Shown here one piece after another: positions 50,142-59,103 of a stretch of 61,663 nt of DNA. Both the position numbers and the translations under genes were made by a program. The notes under the pieces were generated by a model. It ran no database searches, had not been told where the DNA came from, and worked only from the letters and a program-made list of their open reading frames with translations. The stretch spans positions 1 to 61,663 of the forward strand of contig NZ_JAFLDT010000015.1 in NCBI RefSeq assembly GCF_017302315.1, given 5' to 3'. How positions within the stretch are numbered: the first letter of the stretch is position 1; every line of letters starts with the position of its first letter. Origin of the DNA: Zoogloea sp. (lineage in GTDB: Bacteria; Pseudomonadota; Gammaproteobacteria; Burkholderiales; Rhodocyclaceae).

Positions 50142-51041
50142 ATGTCCCTGCCCGCCGCCTACCTCGGCATCATCCTGATCTGGTCCACCACGCCCCTGGC
50201 CATCCAGTGGAGCACCGAGGGCGCAGGCTTCGCCTTCGCCGTGCTCGCCCGCATGGCCATCGGGACGCTGGTGGCCGGACTGCTGGTGCTGGTGGGGCGC
50301 GTCGGCTTTCCGCTGCACGCCCGGGCACGACGGGCCTACCTGTCGGGCGGTGTCGGCCTGTTCGGGGCCATGGCACTGACTTATTGGGGCGCCCGCTACG
50401 TGAACTCCGGGCTGGTGGCGGTGCTGTTCGGCCTGTCGCCCCTGTTCGCGGCGGTGCTGGCTGCCCTGTTCCTGGGCGAGCGGGCTCTCACTCCGGCACG
50501 CCTCGCCGGCACCCTGCTGGGGGCCGCCGGGCTGGGGGTGATCTTCGTGCATGGCGACAGCCTGGGCGGCGAGCATGCCCTGGCGGGCCTGGTGGCCTTG
50601 CTGGCGGCGGTACTGGTGTATTCGGGCAGCCTGGTGTCCCTCAAGCACATCGGTGACGACAGCCCGCCCCTCGCCACCACCGTGGGTACGCTGAGCGTCG
50701 CGCTGCCCTTCTTCGCCCTGCTCTGGCTGCTCAGCGACGGGCGGATTCCGGTGGCGATTCCACCCCGTGCCGGCGCCGCCATCGTCTATCTCGGGGTCTT
50801 CGGGTCGGTACTGGGCTTTGCCCTCTACTACTACGTGATCAAGCACCTGGAGGCCTCGCGGGTGGCGCTGATCACCCTGATCACACCCGTGCTGGCCCTG
50901 CTGCTGGGGAATCTGCTCAACGGCGAGGAGATCGGCCTGCGCCTGTGGGCCGGCACCGGGCTGATCCTGCTCGGCCTGGCAGTGCACCAGGGCGAGATGT
51001 GGCGGCCGCTGCTGCGCCGCCTGGCGGGGAATAGCGGCTAG
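50142..51041 (+). CDS. EamA/DMT-family transporter
   Basis: This 299-residue inner-membrane protein has ten hydrophobic helices in two EamA repeats. The first half has LGIILIWSTTPLAIQWSTEG and VAVLFGLSPLFAAVLAALFLGE, the second VYLGVFGSVLGFALYYYVIK and ALITLITPVLALLLGNLLNG. The family exports amino acids, nucleosides or other metabolites; which one is not evident. The start is ATG 50142 with AGGAG nine bases upstream; the longer frame from 50076 reads through the terminator. The last 4 bases overlap the convergent GNAT gene. Confidence 0.88.
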   Translation: MSLPAAYLGIILIWSTTPLAIQWSTEGAGFAFAVLARMAIGTLVAGLLVLVGRVGFPLHARARRAYLSGGVGLFGAMALTYWGARYVNSGLVAVLFGLSPLFAAVLAALFLGERALTPARLAGTLLGAAGLGVIFVHGDSLGGEHALAGLVALLAAVLVYSGSLVSLKHIGDDSPPLATTVGTLSVALPFFALLWLLSDGRIPVAIPPRAGAAIVYLGVFGSVLGFALYYYVIKHLEASRVALITLITPVLALLLGNLLNGEEIGLRLWAGTGLILLGLAVHQGEMWRPLLRRLAGNSG

Positions 51042-51592
51042 ACGGCCGAGAAGGCCGTGTGATACTCGACGCAGCCGGCCAGCCCCTCCAGGTGGCCGGG
51101 CTGCAGCTCGATGATCATGTAGGCCTCGTCGGGCACCTCGTCGGCGTCCATGTAGGTGCAGCGGATGCCGTGGCGCGACGCCGGTACGAAGCCGAAACGC
51201 GGGTAATAACCGGGATGGCCCAGCACCACCACCGCGCCGGCGCCGGCCTCGCGGGCCTGGGCCAGCCCAGCCTCCACCAGGGCCGAGCCCACCCCGCTGC
51301 GCTGGTAACCCTGCAGCACGGCCAAGGGCGCCAGGGCCATCAGCCGCGCCCGGGGGTGGCCGGGCAGATGCACCGGGGTGAACAGGATGTGCCCCGCGAT
51401 CACCCCCTTATCGTCGGCCACCAGGGACACATAGGGAAAGGTGTGACCGCGCAGGGCGTCCACCATATCGGCTTCGGTACTGCCCTCAAAGGCAGCAACA
51501 TTCAGTTCATGCACGGCGGCAGCATCGGCCGGGGTTTCATTGCGGATCAGCACGACAGCAGACAGTCTCGGAATATCGGGGCCAGGCAGCAT
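51038..51592 (-). CDS. GNAT-family N-acetyltransferase (YhbS-like)
   Basis: The 184-residue protein has the GNAT pattern: LIRNETPADAAAVHELNVAA, VADDKGVIAGHILFTPVHLP, ALAPLAVLQGYQRSGVGSAL (the acetyl-CoA-binding Q/RxxGxG/A loop) and VVVLGHPGYYPRFGFVPASR. The last motif is typical of YhbS. The substrate is unknown. The first residues (MLPGPDIPRLSA) may not be translated; a later start near VLIRNE is possible. It converges with the EamA gene and overlaps its 3' end by four bases. Confidence 0.85.
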   Translation of the reverse strand: MLPGPDIPRLSAVVLIRNETPADAAAVHELNVAAFEGSTEADMVDALRGHTFPYVSLVADDKGVIAGHILFTPVHLPGHPRARLMALAPLAVLQGYQRSGVGSALVEAGLAQAREAGAGAVVVLGHPGYYPRFGFVPASRHGIRCTYMDADEVPDEAYMIIELQPGHLEGLAGCVEYHTAFSAV

Positions 51593-51620
51593 GCACCACG
51601 CGGCCGGGCCCCGTCCAGCA

Positions 51621-52598
51621 TCAGCCCTGCTGAGCCGAGCTCTCCAGGCGGTCCTTGCGCAGGGACAGCACCACCGAGATGGTGATCAGCAGCGCCACCA
51701 CGCCCAGGGAGATGCCCACCGGGATCTTCACCACGTCGATCAGCAGCATCTTGCCCCCGATGAACATCAGCACCGCCGCCAGACCATACTTGAGCAGCGA
51801 GAAGCGCCCGGCAAAGTCAGCCAGCAGGAAGTACATGGCGCGCAGACCAAGAATGGCGAACACGTTGGAGGTGAGCACGATGAACGGGTCGGTGGTGATG
51901 GCGAAGATCGCCGGGATCGAGTCCACCGCAAAGATCAGGTCGGAGATCTCCACCAGCACCAGGGCCAGGAACAGGGGCGTGGCGTAGCGCACCCACTTGC
52001 CGCCCTCCTCCTTCATCACGAAGAAGCGCTCATGGTGAAACTCGTTGGTGATCTTCATGTGCCCACGCAGCCAGCGCAGCAGCGGGTTCTTCTCCAAATT
52101 CTGCTCATGCCCGGCAAACCACATCATCTTCACGCCGGTGGCCAGCAGGAAGGCGCCGAAGAGATACAGCACCCAGTGGAACTGGCTGATCAGCCAGGCC
52201 CCCGCGAAAATCATGCCGGTACGCATCACGATGGCACCCAGCACGCCGTAGATCAGCACCCGCTTCTGCAGCTCCGGCGGCACGGCAAAGAAGGAGAACA
52301 GCATCAGCCAGACAAAGACGTTATCGACGGCCAGCGCCTTCTCGATGAGATAGCCGGTCACAAACTCGAGCGTTCGGGCATTGGCGACCTCGCGGCCCGC
52401 GGCCCCATCCAGATACCACCACAGGGCGCCGGCAAACAGCATGGCCACACTCACCCACACCACGGTCCAGATGCCGGCCTCGCGGACCGACACCTTGTGT
52501 TCCTTGCCCCCCCCCACCAGGAACAGGTCGATGGCCAGCATGACCACCACCACGGCGGCAAAGCCCGCCCACATCCACCAGGTACCAATACTCTCCAT
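51621..52598 (-). CDS. TerC/Alx-family membrane protein under manganese riboswitch control
   Basis: The 325-residue protein has about nine membrane helices: [40 protein letters not shown] (the family signature with acidic and Asn residues in the membrane) and [20 protein letters not shown], and no terminal cytoplasmic domain. The sequence matches E. coli Alx, which is implicated in manganese export or response to alkaline pH. The start is ATG 52598 with GGGAGAG upstream; the frame open to 52730 is inside the riboswitch. A yybP-ykoY aptamer and a terminator hairpin precede it. Confidence 0.93.
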   Translation of the reverse strand: MESIGTWWMWAGFAAVVVVMLAIDLFLVGGGKEHKVSVREAGIWTVVWVSVAMLFAGALWWYLDGAAGREVANARTLEFVTGYLIEKALAVDNVFVWLMLFSFFAVPPELQKRVLIYGVLGAIVMRTGMIFAGAWLISQFHWVLYLFGAFLLATGVKMMWFAGHEQNLEKNPLLRWLRGHMKITNEFHHERFFVMKEEGGKWVRYATPLFLALVLVEISDLIFAVDSIPAIFAITTDPFIVLTSNVFAILGLRAMYFLLADFAGRFSLLKYGLAAVLMFIGGKMLLIDVVKIPVGISLGVVALLITISVVLSLRKDRLESSAQQG

Positions 52599-52620
52599 CA
52601 CATCTCTCCCAAATCGGAAC

Positions 52621-52662
52621 CAAACAAAAAGGCCTTTCGTCCGGCAACGGCGAAAGGCCTTT
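52621..52662 (-). terminator. Leader terminator hairpin of the terC riboswitch
   Basis: CGAAAGGCCTTT and AAAGGCCTTTCG (52628-52639 and 52651-52662 on plus) form a 12-base-pair stem, followed in the minus direction by more T and G (TTGTTTGG). It lies 23 bases before the terC start and downstream of the aptamer, so it probably is the off state of the switch. Confidence 0.75.
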
Positions 52663-52697
52663 GAGCTGGTCCGGCAGGGGAGCCGGCTTGCCTGAAG

Positions 52698-52838
52698 ATA
52701 CTTTGCCATCGCGGCAAAGGTCTTGCTCACAGTCGCCTAAAAACCTGGCAACTGCCCGGAAGCCGGAGACATCACGCAGATCCTGCGGAATGTTTCGTAT
52801 TGACGGCCTGCCGACGTGGAGCTACTCCCCCTTGGGAC
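52698..52838 (-). ncRNA. yybP-ykoY manganese riboswitch
   Basis: Reading leftward, the aptamer marks appear in order. AAGGGGGAGTAGCTCC begins at 52836 and holds the GGGGAGUAGC hallmark. CCGTCAATACG lies at 52796-52806, and GCAAGACCTTTGCC at 52713-52726. The last forms a stem GGCAAAG/CTTTGCC with 52701-52707. Members of this class bind Mn2+ and precede alx/terC or mntP. CTCCCC in GCCGGCTCCCCTGCC downstream could pair with the 5' GGGGAG as an alternative fold. Confidence 0.88.
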
Positions 52839-52886
52839 GACTGAACTATAGTGGCTCGCACGGCCCGATTCAAGGACTGATTGCGA

Positions 52887-53393
52887 TCAGCCTTCATCGG
52901 GCAGCATGCCCATGAAGCGCGTCTCGATGGTGGCCACATGGGCCACCCCCACCTCGGCCGCGATGGTGCGGCACATCTCGAAGGCCTCCAGCAACTCGGC
53001 CCGGGTGGTGGCTTTGCGCAAGTGCTCGCGCACGGGCGCATCGCCGGTACGCAGGCTTTGCTCCATGGCATCCAGCAGGTAGAAGCGGGCCAGGGCGAGA
53101 GAGCGTCGCCCACCACCCGGCCCGCGGGCTGCCGACGCCCGGCTGGCCGGCTCAAGCACGTTGGGCGGGTGGTGCGGGGCAGAAGGCATGGGCGTGACGA
53201 GACCGAGTCCGGCCAGTTCAGCCAGCGCCTCAGCAACGGAAATGTCCCCCACAAGCTCGGCGAGCTGACGCCCGCCACGCCGACCATCGACCAGGATCAA
53301 CAAGGTTCGCAGGCGTGGCGGAAGCCGCCTGGCACGGGTGGCGATCTCTTCCACCCCGGCCGCTGTCTTGCCCGGAATCCACTCGTTCTGCAT
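52887..53393 (-). CDS. Uncharacterised protein with winged-helix-like N-terminus
   Basis: The 168-residue protein starts MQNEWIPGKTAAGVEEIATR (ATG at 53393). The N-terminal half (PPRLRTLLILVDGRRGGRQL, then VAEALAELAGLGLVTP) reads like a small winged-helix domain. A Gly/Arg-rich linker (ARGPGGGRRS) and a helical C-terminal half (ATTRAELLEAFEMCRTIAAE) follow. I do not recognise a named family. It lies directly upstream of the terC riboswitch on the same strand but is probably a separate unit. A 176-base gap to the next gene upstream has an imperfect palindrome (GGACGCCTGAAGCCGTCC) and no gene. Confidence 0.6.
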   Translation of the reverse strand: MQNEWIPGKTAAGVEEIATRARRLPPRLRTLLILVDGRRGGRQLAELVGDISVAEALAELAGLGLVTPMPSAPHHPPNVLEPASRASAARGPGGGRRSLALARFYLLDAMEQSLRTGDAPVREHLRKATTRAELLEAFEMCRTIAAEVGVAHVATIETRFMGMLPDEG

Positions 53394-53569
53394 GGTGCCC
53401 TCCGTGTGTTCCTGAAACGGAGGGGGAGAGTACGGTATGAATAATTCAACACAGTGACACCCGATCGAATGCACTCACCGCCGGACTATTGCAGGAGCAC
53501 AGACCGGTGGCCCGTATCCACGGACGCCTGAAGCCGTCCCTCCCCACGCCAAGCAGGGACGAGCCCGCC

Positions 53570-53950
53570 CTAGTGACGCCCCACGCGGCGATGCCGAAAG
53601 CTCGCCGGAGCGTGGGCAAAAATCACCGAGAACACCAGGATGGCCCAGAACAGCAGGCGCTGCACCCCCTCATCGGCAGCCACAAGCCATCCCAGCAGGG
53701 CAAACTTGAGCAACAGGGAAAGCCCGGCAAGCTCACGCAGCCATACCGGGTTGGACCAGGCATCCAGCGCCGCCATGGCGACACCCGAGGCCACCATCAG
53801 GTACACAAAGCCAACCGGCGGCCCACCCGGTAGCGCCAGCAAGCCCGCCCCGACCCCCACTACACCGGCAAGGTGCGCTGCGCGCAGGGCCACCACCAGC
53901 CAGCGCCGGCCGGGAAAATCTCGGTAAGCACCGGAGGCGTCCTTGGCCAC
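53570..53950 (-). CDS. Small four-helix membrane protein, unknown function
   Basis: The 126-residue protein begins at GTG 53950, immediately after the stop of the CinA-like gene. Four hydrophobic helices are visible: WLVVALRAAHLAGVVGVGAG, FVYLMVASGVAMAALDA, LAGLSLLLKFALLGWLVAA and LLFWAILVFSVIFAHAP. A His/Arg-rich tail ends the protein. No family recognised. It is the last gene of the leftward cluster from 58080. Confidence 0.65.
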   Translation of the reverse strand: MAKDASGAYRDFPGRRWLVVALRAAHLAGVVGVGAGLLALPGGPPVGFVYLMVASGVAMAALDAWSNPVWLRELAGLSLLLKFALLGWLVAADEGVQRLLFWAILVFSVIFAHAPASFRHRRVGRH

Positions 53951-54724
53951 TCAGGGGTTTCCCGTCGGCTCCCAATGGTAGGCACGGCGCGTCATCTCCG
54001 CGGTGATGAGGGCCATCGCTTCGGCCACCCGCGCAGCCGGTCCCTTCATCCCCAGCTCGATATGGCGCCGTCCATCCTCCCCACCGACGCTGGGCAGGCT
54101 GAACAGTGTTGCGTCCGGAAAGTCGGCGGTGATGCGCTCCATGAAGTCGATGAGCTGCCCCTCCAGGGCATCCCACACGATGATGGAGCGCTCCACGTAG
54201 TCCGCCTGGTGATGCAGGTGGGCGAAGCGCGTGTCGAGCACCCATTCCACCATCGGCCAGGCCATTACCGGAAAGCCCGGTACAAAGAAATGGTTGCGGA
54301 TGGAGAAGCCGGGAATGCGGTTGTAGGGATTGGGGATGATCTCGCTCCCCTCGGGATACACCCCCATCTGCAAACGCTGATGAGTGGTCTCGTCACCAAA
54401 ACGGGCACGGATCTCGGCCTCCGCCTCCGGGTGCAGGGCCAGGGGCAGGGCCAGAGCCTCTGCGGCGGCCTGACGGGTGTGGTCGTCCGGGGTGGCACCG
54501 ATGCCGCCGAAGCTGAACACGATGTCGCTGCCGGCAAAGCTCTCCCGCAGGGTCTGGACCAGACGCGGGCGTTCGTCACCCACATAGCGCACCGATGCCA
54601 GGCGCAGGCCGCGGGCCTTGAGCAGTTCGAGTACCTTGCCCAGATGCTTGTCTTCGCGACGACCAGACAACAGTTCGTCGCCAATGATGATGGCGCCGAA
54701 GGACGGCGCAGTGTGATCAGCCAT
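53951..54724 (-). CDS. CinA-like molybdopterin-binding-domain protein
   Basis: The 257-residue protein matches the N-terminal MoCF/COG1058 domain of CinA: FGAIIIGDELLSGRREDKHL at the start, then VRYVGDERPRLVQTL, FSFGGIGATPDDHTRQA (the nucleotide-binding loop) and NPYNRIPGFSIRNHFFVPGF. It lacks the C-terminal NMN-deamidase (PncC) part, so it is the short form often annotated competence/damage-inducible protein A. The reaction is not established; ADP-ribose pyrophosphatase activity is known for full-length relatives. Its ATG follows the EI24 gene stop without a gap. Confidence 0.9.
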   Translation of the reverse strand: MADHTAPSFGAIIIGDELLSGRREDKHLGKVLELLKARGLRLASVRYVGDERPRLVQTLRESFAGSDIVFSFGGIGATPDDHTRQAAAEALALPLALHPEAEAEIRARFGDETTHQRLQMGVYPEGSEIIPNPYNRIPGFSIRNHFFVPGFPVMAWPMVEWVLDTRFAHLHHQADYVERSIIVWDALEGQLIDFMERITADFPDATLFSLPSVGGEDGRRHIELGMKGPAARVAEAMALITAEMTRRAYHWEPTGNP

Positions 54725-55468
54725 TCATTTCACCTCGATGATGTTCTCGCTTTGCCGACTCACCCGCAGGGCAGACAGCAGGTAATGGACAAAGGCCAGC
54801 CCGGAGAGTGCCGGCGCAAACAGGTTGATGAAGGGCACGTGGGCCATCACCGCACCCAGCAGCCCCACCCCGAACAGGCCGCTGGCATGGCGCGCGGGCA
54901 GATCCTTCATCTCGAAGGCATCCGCATGGGCCATCAGGGCATCGTAGCGAAAGGCACGCTGGTTGAGCCATGCGGTGAGCACCAGCGAGAGAATCAGCCC
55001 GACACCCGGGATCAACCAGAGGGGCAGGCTGAGCGCCAGCAGCAGCAGGAATTGCAGTACCGATACCAGGGCATTCCAGACGCTGCCCATCTGGCTCCCT
55101 CCCCGGCGACGGGCAATGTCGGCGTAGTCCATACCGGCCACCTTCTCGGCCATCAGCGGCAGGGCCACCGCTGCGACAAGAAAGGCCGCCGTCACGTAGA
55201 TGATGGGCAGGGCCAGCACCACAAGGCCGATCTTGTACATCACCAACGCCACCAGCAACGCGGTTTCCGAGGCCGCCAGCCAGCCCCCCACCAGGGGCAT
55301 GCCGGTAATCAAACGGTTGCCCACCTCCACCAGGCTGCTCCAGCTCGACACCAGCAGGGAGGTCCATACGATGGCGGCGGCCAGGGTCGGCCACATCAGA
55401 TGCCATAGCACACCCCGCTGGGTCAGGCTGCGGGCGGCAGAGAAGTAGGAAAGCAGGACAGTCTTCAT
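54725..55468 (-). CDS. EI24/CysZ-like integral membrane protein
   Basis: The 247-residue protein starts MKTVLLSYFSAARSLTQRGV (ATG at 55468). It has five or six membrane helices such as VLWHLMWPTLAAAIVWTSLLV, LPIIYVTAAFLVAAVALPLM and LLLLALSLPLWLIPGVGLIL, with the EI24/CysZ feature LNQRAFRYDALMAHAD. CysZ in enterobacteria is a sulfate transporter, but this is a more distant relative and no sulfate genes are near. The protein ends in EVK, then the next gene starts at once. Confidence 0.8.
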   Translation of the reverse strand: MKTVLLSYFSAARSLTQRGVLWHLMWPTLAAAIVWTSLLVSSWSSLVEVGNRLITGMPLVGGWLAASETALLVALVMYKIGLVVLALPIIYVTAAFLVAAVALPLMAEKVAGMDYADIARRRGGSQMGSVWNALVSVLQFLLLLALSLPLWLIPGVGLILSLVLTAWLNQRAFRYDALMAHADAFEMKDLPARHASGLFGVGLLGAVMAHVPFINLFAPALSGLAFVHYLLSALRVSRQSENIIEVK

Positions 55469-55526
55469 GGTCGATCCCGAGTGTCTGGACGTGCGCTTGG
55501 CATTCTGGCCGATCTGATCGGCGCGG

Positions 55527-56249
55527 TCACGGGGCAATCGCCACGCCGCACTGTTGTAGCCCCTGCAACACGGCGTCAGCGGTCAGGGCACGGCGTGCAG
55601 CGCTGGCCAGATCACGCTCCTCATCCCGATTCACGATCACACCCGCCTCCAGCAGCACGGCCGGCACGGTCGCGGTCTTCAGTACCACCAGGTTGTCGTA
55701 GAAATACACCCCGTTGGCCTCGTCAGCCAACGGGCGTTCCACACCGGCCGAGGAAACGCCGTGATGGGTCGCCACCGCCAGGCCGGCCCGGCGCAGGGCC
55801 GCTCCAATGGCACTGGCGCAGGCCCGGCTCTCGTCCAGGCGCGGATTGAGCCGCGACACGAACAGTGAAAAACCGGCGAAGCCCTCGGCGTGACGCAGGG
55901 CGCGGCCATTCCAGTTCCACGGCCGGAGGTGTTCCTCCTTCACTGAGTCATGGTGGATGGACAGGAAGAAGCCCGCCCCGGCCGCCTCGGCCTCCCGGGG
56001 GCGGGCCCGCAGGTCGGCCATTTCGCCCCGATGGCCGATCAGGCGCACCGGCACACCTTCCGATGCCAGTCGGGCGGCCAACACTGCCGCCAGGGCGTGG
56101 TTGTATTCAAACTCCGTCACACCATAGGCACTGATGGCACCGGGGCGTTCCAGGTAATGGCCCACGTCAATGGCCACCGTTCCCGCCGCCGCAACGGCAC
56201 TGAAAAACGTCAACCCCATGCCCACCGCCACGCTTCCCCACCCCCTCAC
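55527..56249 (-). CDS. N-acetylmuramoyl-L-alanine amidase (Amidase_3)
   Basis: This periplasmic zinc amidase cleaves the bond between the glycan and the stem peptide of peptidoglycan. The 240-residue protein has a signal peptide (VAVGMGLTFFSAVAAAG), then TVAIDVGHYLERPGAIS, where His is the first zinc ligand. VTEFEYNHALA follows (the Glu ligand), then FFLSIHHDSVKEEHL (second His) and PAVLLEAGVIVNRDEERDL, with the catalytic Glu. There is no AMIN domain, so targeting differs from AmiC. Its GTG start overlaps the TIR gene stop by four bases, suggesting a functional link. Confidence 0.92.
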   Translation of the reverse strand: MRGWGSVAVGMGLTFFSAVAAAGTVAIDVGHYLERPGAISAYGVTEFEYNHALAAVLAARLASEGVPVRLIGHRGEMADLRARPREAEAAGAGFFLSIHHDSVKEEHLRPWNWNGRALRHAEGFAGFSLFVSRLNPRLDESRACASAIGAALRRAGLAVATHHGVSSAGVERPLADEANGVYFYDNLVVLKTATVPAVLLEAGVIVNRDEERDLASAARRALTADAVLQGLQQCGVAIAP

Positions 56250-57142
56250 TGGCGCACTCCGCTGAAGCTCAGCTCACCACGGGGCGAGTAGGTCAGCTGG
56301 GGCGGATGCCTGGAAAGGTCCACCATCAGAGCGGTATCCCCTGCCGCACTGATGACCTGCTCGCCGGCCCGGGTGAGTGGCACATCGACGACGGGAATGC
56401 GGGGGTAATCGCTGCTCACCCGCACACTGCGCCCATCGGTGGCCGTCAAGGTCACGCTCACGTCACTGCGCGAACTGCCCTTCGAATCTGCGATCACGTC
56501 GCCGAAGTAGGTGCCGGCAACGCGCGCCGCCAGGGATACATCAGGCCCGCCGCCCGCCGGTCGCTCGAGTCTGGCCGGCGCCGCAGGGGGCACATCGACG
56601 GGATCGACAGCCCGCTGCCCCCACGACCACCAGGCCAGCAGCCCCAGCGCAGCCAAAGTCCCTGCCAGCAAGGTGAAGCGTGCCGGGCCGGGTCTGTCGC
56701 GCTCCGGCCGCGGTACGCCACCCGAGGTGGCAGGAGGCGGCAGACGCCCCGCCTCACCAAGCGCCCGCGCTATCCCATTGCACAGAGACACGAACCCGGG
56801 ATGAGCCGGATCGCCCCGCCAAGCACACAGGTCGGCCGTCTGCTTACGGCGAAACTCCAGGGGCAGCTTCACCGGCTCGATCATCGCCGGCACCAAAACC
56901 CCCCGCTCGGCACCCACAGCAGCCTCGTTCCTCACCCACTCCGAGGCCACCGACGAGGCCGACCACAGCACCACCACGCACTGCGCCGCGTCCAGTGCCT
57001 GCTCAATGCGGGTGTCGAAAGCCTCCCCGGGCACGATGTGCCGGTCCCACCACACCGACCAGCCACGGGCGGCGAAGGCCTCGGCAAATCGGCGGGCCTG
57101 CTCCCGGTCCTCGCTGGCGTAACTGATGAAGATGTCTTCCAT
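56246..57142 (-). CDS. TIR-domain protein with transmembrane anchor
   Basis: The 298-residue protein starts MEDIFISYASEDREQARRFA, the first strand and BB region of a TIR domain (residues 1-130). WSVWWDRHIVPGEAFD and VVVLWSASSVASEWVRNEAA follow; the latter has the WxxxE pattern (Trp69, Glu73) that provides the catalytic Glu in NAD-cleaving TIRs. A Pro/Arg-rich linker precedes one membrane helix (about 156-174, FTLLAGTLAALGLLAWWSWG). About 120 residues of beta-rich, probably periplasmic domain end the protein. The TIR therefore faces the cytoplasm. Start at 57142 (GGAG upstream). It overlaps the amidase start; the function of the pair is unknown. Confidence 0.88.
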   Translation of the reverse strand: MEDIFISYASEDREQARRFAEAFAARGWSVWWDRHIVPGEAFDTRIEQALDAAQCVVVLWSASSVASEWVRNEAAVGAERGVLVPAMIEPVKLPLEFRRKQTADLCAWRGDPAHPGFVSLCNGIARALGEAGRLPPPATSGGVPRPERDRPGPARFTLLAGTLAALGLLAWWSWGQRAVDPVDVPPAAPARLERPAGGGPDVSLAARVAGTYFGDVIADSKGSSRSDVSVTLTATDGRSVRVSSDYPRIPVVDVPLTRAGEQVISAAGDTALMVDLSRHPPQLTYSPRGELSFSGVRQ

Positions 57143-57165
57143 AGTGCCGCTCCCGGTTGCGATCA

Positions 57166-58080
57166 TCACTCCGAGCCGGGGGCCGGCTCCACCTGTTTCA
57201 ACTGATAGCCCCGCCCGGCCAGCTCTGCCAGCAGCCCGGCAGGCCCGCCAAAATGACCGGCGCCCACCGCGACGAAGGGCCGCTCACCGCTGTTCAGGCG
57301 GCTGACGAGGGTATCCGCCATCTCCCGGTTGCGGCGGTCGAGCATCTCCACGAAGAGCGGCACCATCGCCTCCGTGGACAAGGCCTCCCTCAGCAAGTGG
57401 TCGAGGGCTGCCACGTCCCCCGTCCGCCAGGCGTCCAGCATGCTCTGGAAGTAAGCGCGGGCCTCACCCGACTCGATCAGCTCGATCACCTCGGTGAGGC
57501 CGGCCAACTGGGCCGCATCGCCACCACCGGACAAGGCCTCGATCTGCCGATCAACGGTTTCCAGCGCCCACAGGGGTTTGCCCGTTGCCCTGGCCGCGCC
57601 GGCCAGCCAAAGATCCACTCCCTGCTCGGTGCGAAAGCCCACCGTCTCGGCCAAACGCACGGTCAGCAGGGTGCTCACCATCCAAGGCTGCAGACGCTGC
57701 ACGGCCTCGGGTGGCAGCCCCATGCGAGTGGAAGCCAGTACCAGGCGCGGACGCAGAGCCGGCGGCAGCCGGGCATCGAGGCGCGTGCCGGCGGGCAGCA
57801 GGGCCGCCTCGCCGAGGCGCTGCATCACCGCCGGGTCGGCGAGATCCAGCTCCAGGGCCAGACTGTCGGCTGTGGCAAGCGCCTTGCGCACCTCACCTGG
57901 CAGCGGAAAGCAGGCCGCATCGCAAACATGGATGGTGCCGTACAGCCAGGCCCGCAGCCCGCCCCCGGCATCCCGCAGCTCCCACAGGAACAGCGGCCCC
58001 GCCGCCGTCGCCAGCCCGGCCCACAGCAGCAGCCAGACCATCACCAGGGCATGCCACGCCCGCCTCATCCCCATGCTCAT
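57166..58080 (-). CDS. TraB/GumN-family (TIKI-like) secreted protein
   Basis: The 304-residue protein has a signal peptide (ALVMVWLLLWAGLATAAG). The family's N-terminal GxIH motif, LYGTIHVCDAACFPLPGEV, and its second motif GERPFVAVGAGHFGGPAGLL are both present, with Glu/His residues likely to bind metal. Eukaryotic relatives (TIKI) are metalloproteases of Wnt. Bacterial members are annotated GumN or TraB, with unproven activity. It is the first gene of the leftward cluster, 23 bases before the TIR start. A Cys pair (CDAAC) is near the motif. Confidence 0.88.
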   Translation of the reverse strand: MSMGMRRAWHALVMVWLLLWAGLATAAGPLFLWELRDAGGGLRAWLYGTIHVCDAACFPLPGEVRKALATADSLALELDLADPAVMQRLGEAALLPAGTRLDARLPPALRPRLVLASTRMGLPPEAVQRLQPWMVSTLLTVRLAETVGFRTEQGVDLWLAGAARATGKPLWALETVDRQIEALSGGGDAAQLAGLTEVIELIESGEARAYFQSMLDAWRTGDVAALDHLLREALSTEAMVPLFVEMLDRRNREMADTLVSRLNSGERPFVAVGAGHFGGPAGLLAELAGRGYQLKQVEPAPGSE

Positions 58081-58127
58081 AGGCCAATCCCAACCGCTAC
58101 AATGCGCGTCCCATCGAAAGGCGCATC

Positions 58128-59084
58128 ATGCCCCAAACGCCCCCGCTTCCGCCCGCCATCCTGCTGATGGGCCCCACCGCCAGCGGCAAGACGGCCTGCG
58201 CCCTGGCCCTCGCCCGCAGCCTGCCGGTGGAGATCATCAGCGTCGACTCGGCCCTGGTATACCGGGGCATGGACATCGGCACGGCCAAGCCCACCGCCGA
58301 AGAGCAGGCCGCCTGCCCCCATCATCTGATCGACATCCTCAGCCCCGAGGAAGCCTATTCCGCCGCCCGCTTCTGCGCCGACGCCCGCCAGTTGATGAGC
58401 GAGATCACCGCCCGGGGGCGCATCCCCCTGCTGGTGGGCGGCACCATGCTGTATTACAAAGCCCTGCGCGAAGGCCTCTCCGACCTGCCCGAGGCCGACC
58501 CCGCCCTGCGCCGGGAGATCGAGGAGGCCGCCGCCCGGGACGGCTGGCCCGCACTGCATGCCGAGCTGGCCCGCCTCGACCCCGACGCCGCCGCCCGCCT
58601 GGAACCCAATGACGCCCAGCGCATCCAGCGCGCCCTGGAGATCGTGCGCCTCACCGGCCAGCCCCTGGCAACCAGCTATGCCCGGCGCGAAAGTGCCGCC
58701 GACACCCACCGCCTGATTCCCCTGGCCCTCACCCCCAGCGACCGGGCCGTGCTCCACGCCCGCATCGAAAGGCGCTTCGATACAATGCTGCTGGCCGGCT
58801 TTGTAGACGAGGTGGAGCAGCTGCGCCGCCACTACCGGCTCGACGCCAACCTGCCCTCCATGCGCTGCGTCGGCTACCGCCAGGCCCTGGAATACCTGGA
58901 AGGCCACTGCAGCCTCGCCACCTTCCGCGACAAGGGCATCTTCGCCACCCGCCAGCTGGCCAAACGCCAGATCACCTGGCAACGCAACTTTCGCGAAAAC
59001 TGGGGCGATCTGGTGGAAGTGGACTGCCTCGCCGCCGACCTGGAAACCCGGGTGGCCGGAGAGGTGATGGCCAGGCTGGGCTGA
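58128..59084 (+). CDS. miaA: tRNA dimethylallyltransferase MiaA
   Basis: It transfers a dimethylallyl group to A37 of tRNAs that read UNN codons. The 318-residue protein has the P-loop GPTASGKT (residues 15-22), then [20 protein letters not shown], which includes the catalytic Asp and DSxQxY-like motif. [44 protein letters not shown] and [13 protein letters not shown] follow, all diagnostic. The length matches the family. It is divergent from the TraB/GumN gene with 47 bases between; no hfq follows. Confidence 0.97.
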   Translation: MPQTPPLPPAILLMGPTASGKTACALALARSLPVEIISVDSALVYRGMDIGTAKPTAEEQAACPHHLIDILSPEEAYSAARFCADARQLMSEITARGRIPLLVGGTMLYYKALREGLSDLPEADPALRREIEEAAARDGWPALHAELARLDPDAAARLEPNDAQRIQRALEIVRLTGQPLATSYARRESAADTHRLIPLALTPSDRAVLHARIERRFDTMLLAGFVDEVEQLRRHYRLDANLPSMRCVGYRQALEYLEGHCSLATFRDKGIFATRQLAKRQITWQRNFRENWGDLVEVDCLAADLETRVAGEVMARLG

Positions 59085-59103
59085 GCAGACGGATTGGAGA
59101 GCG

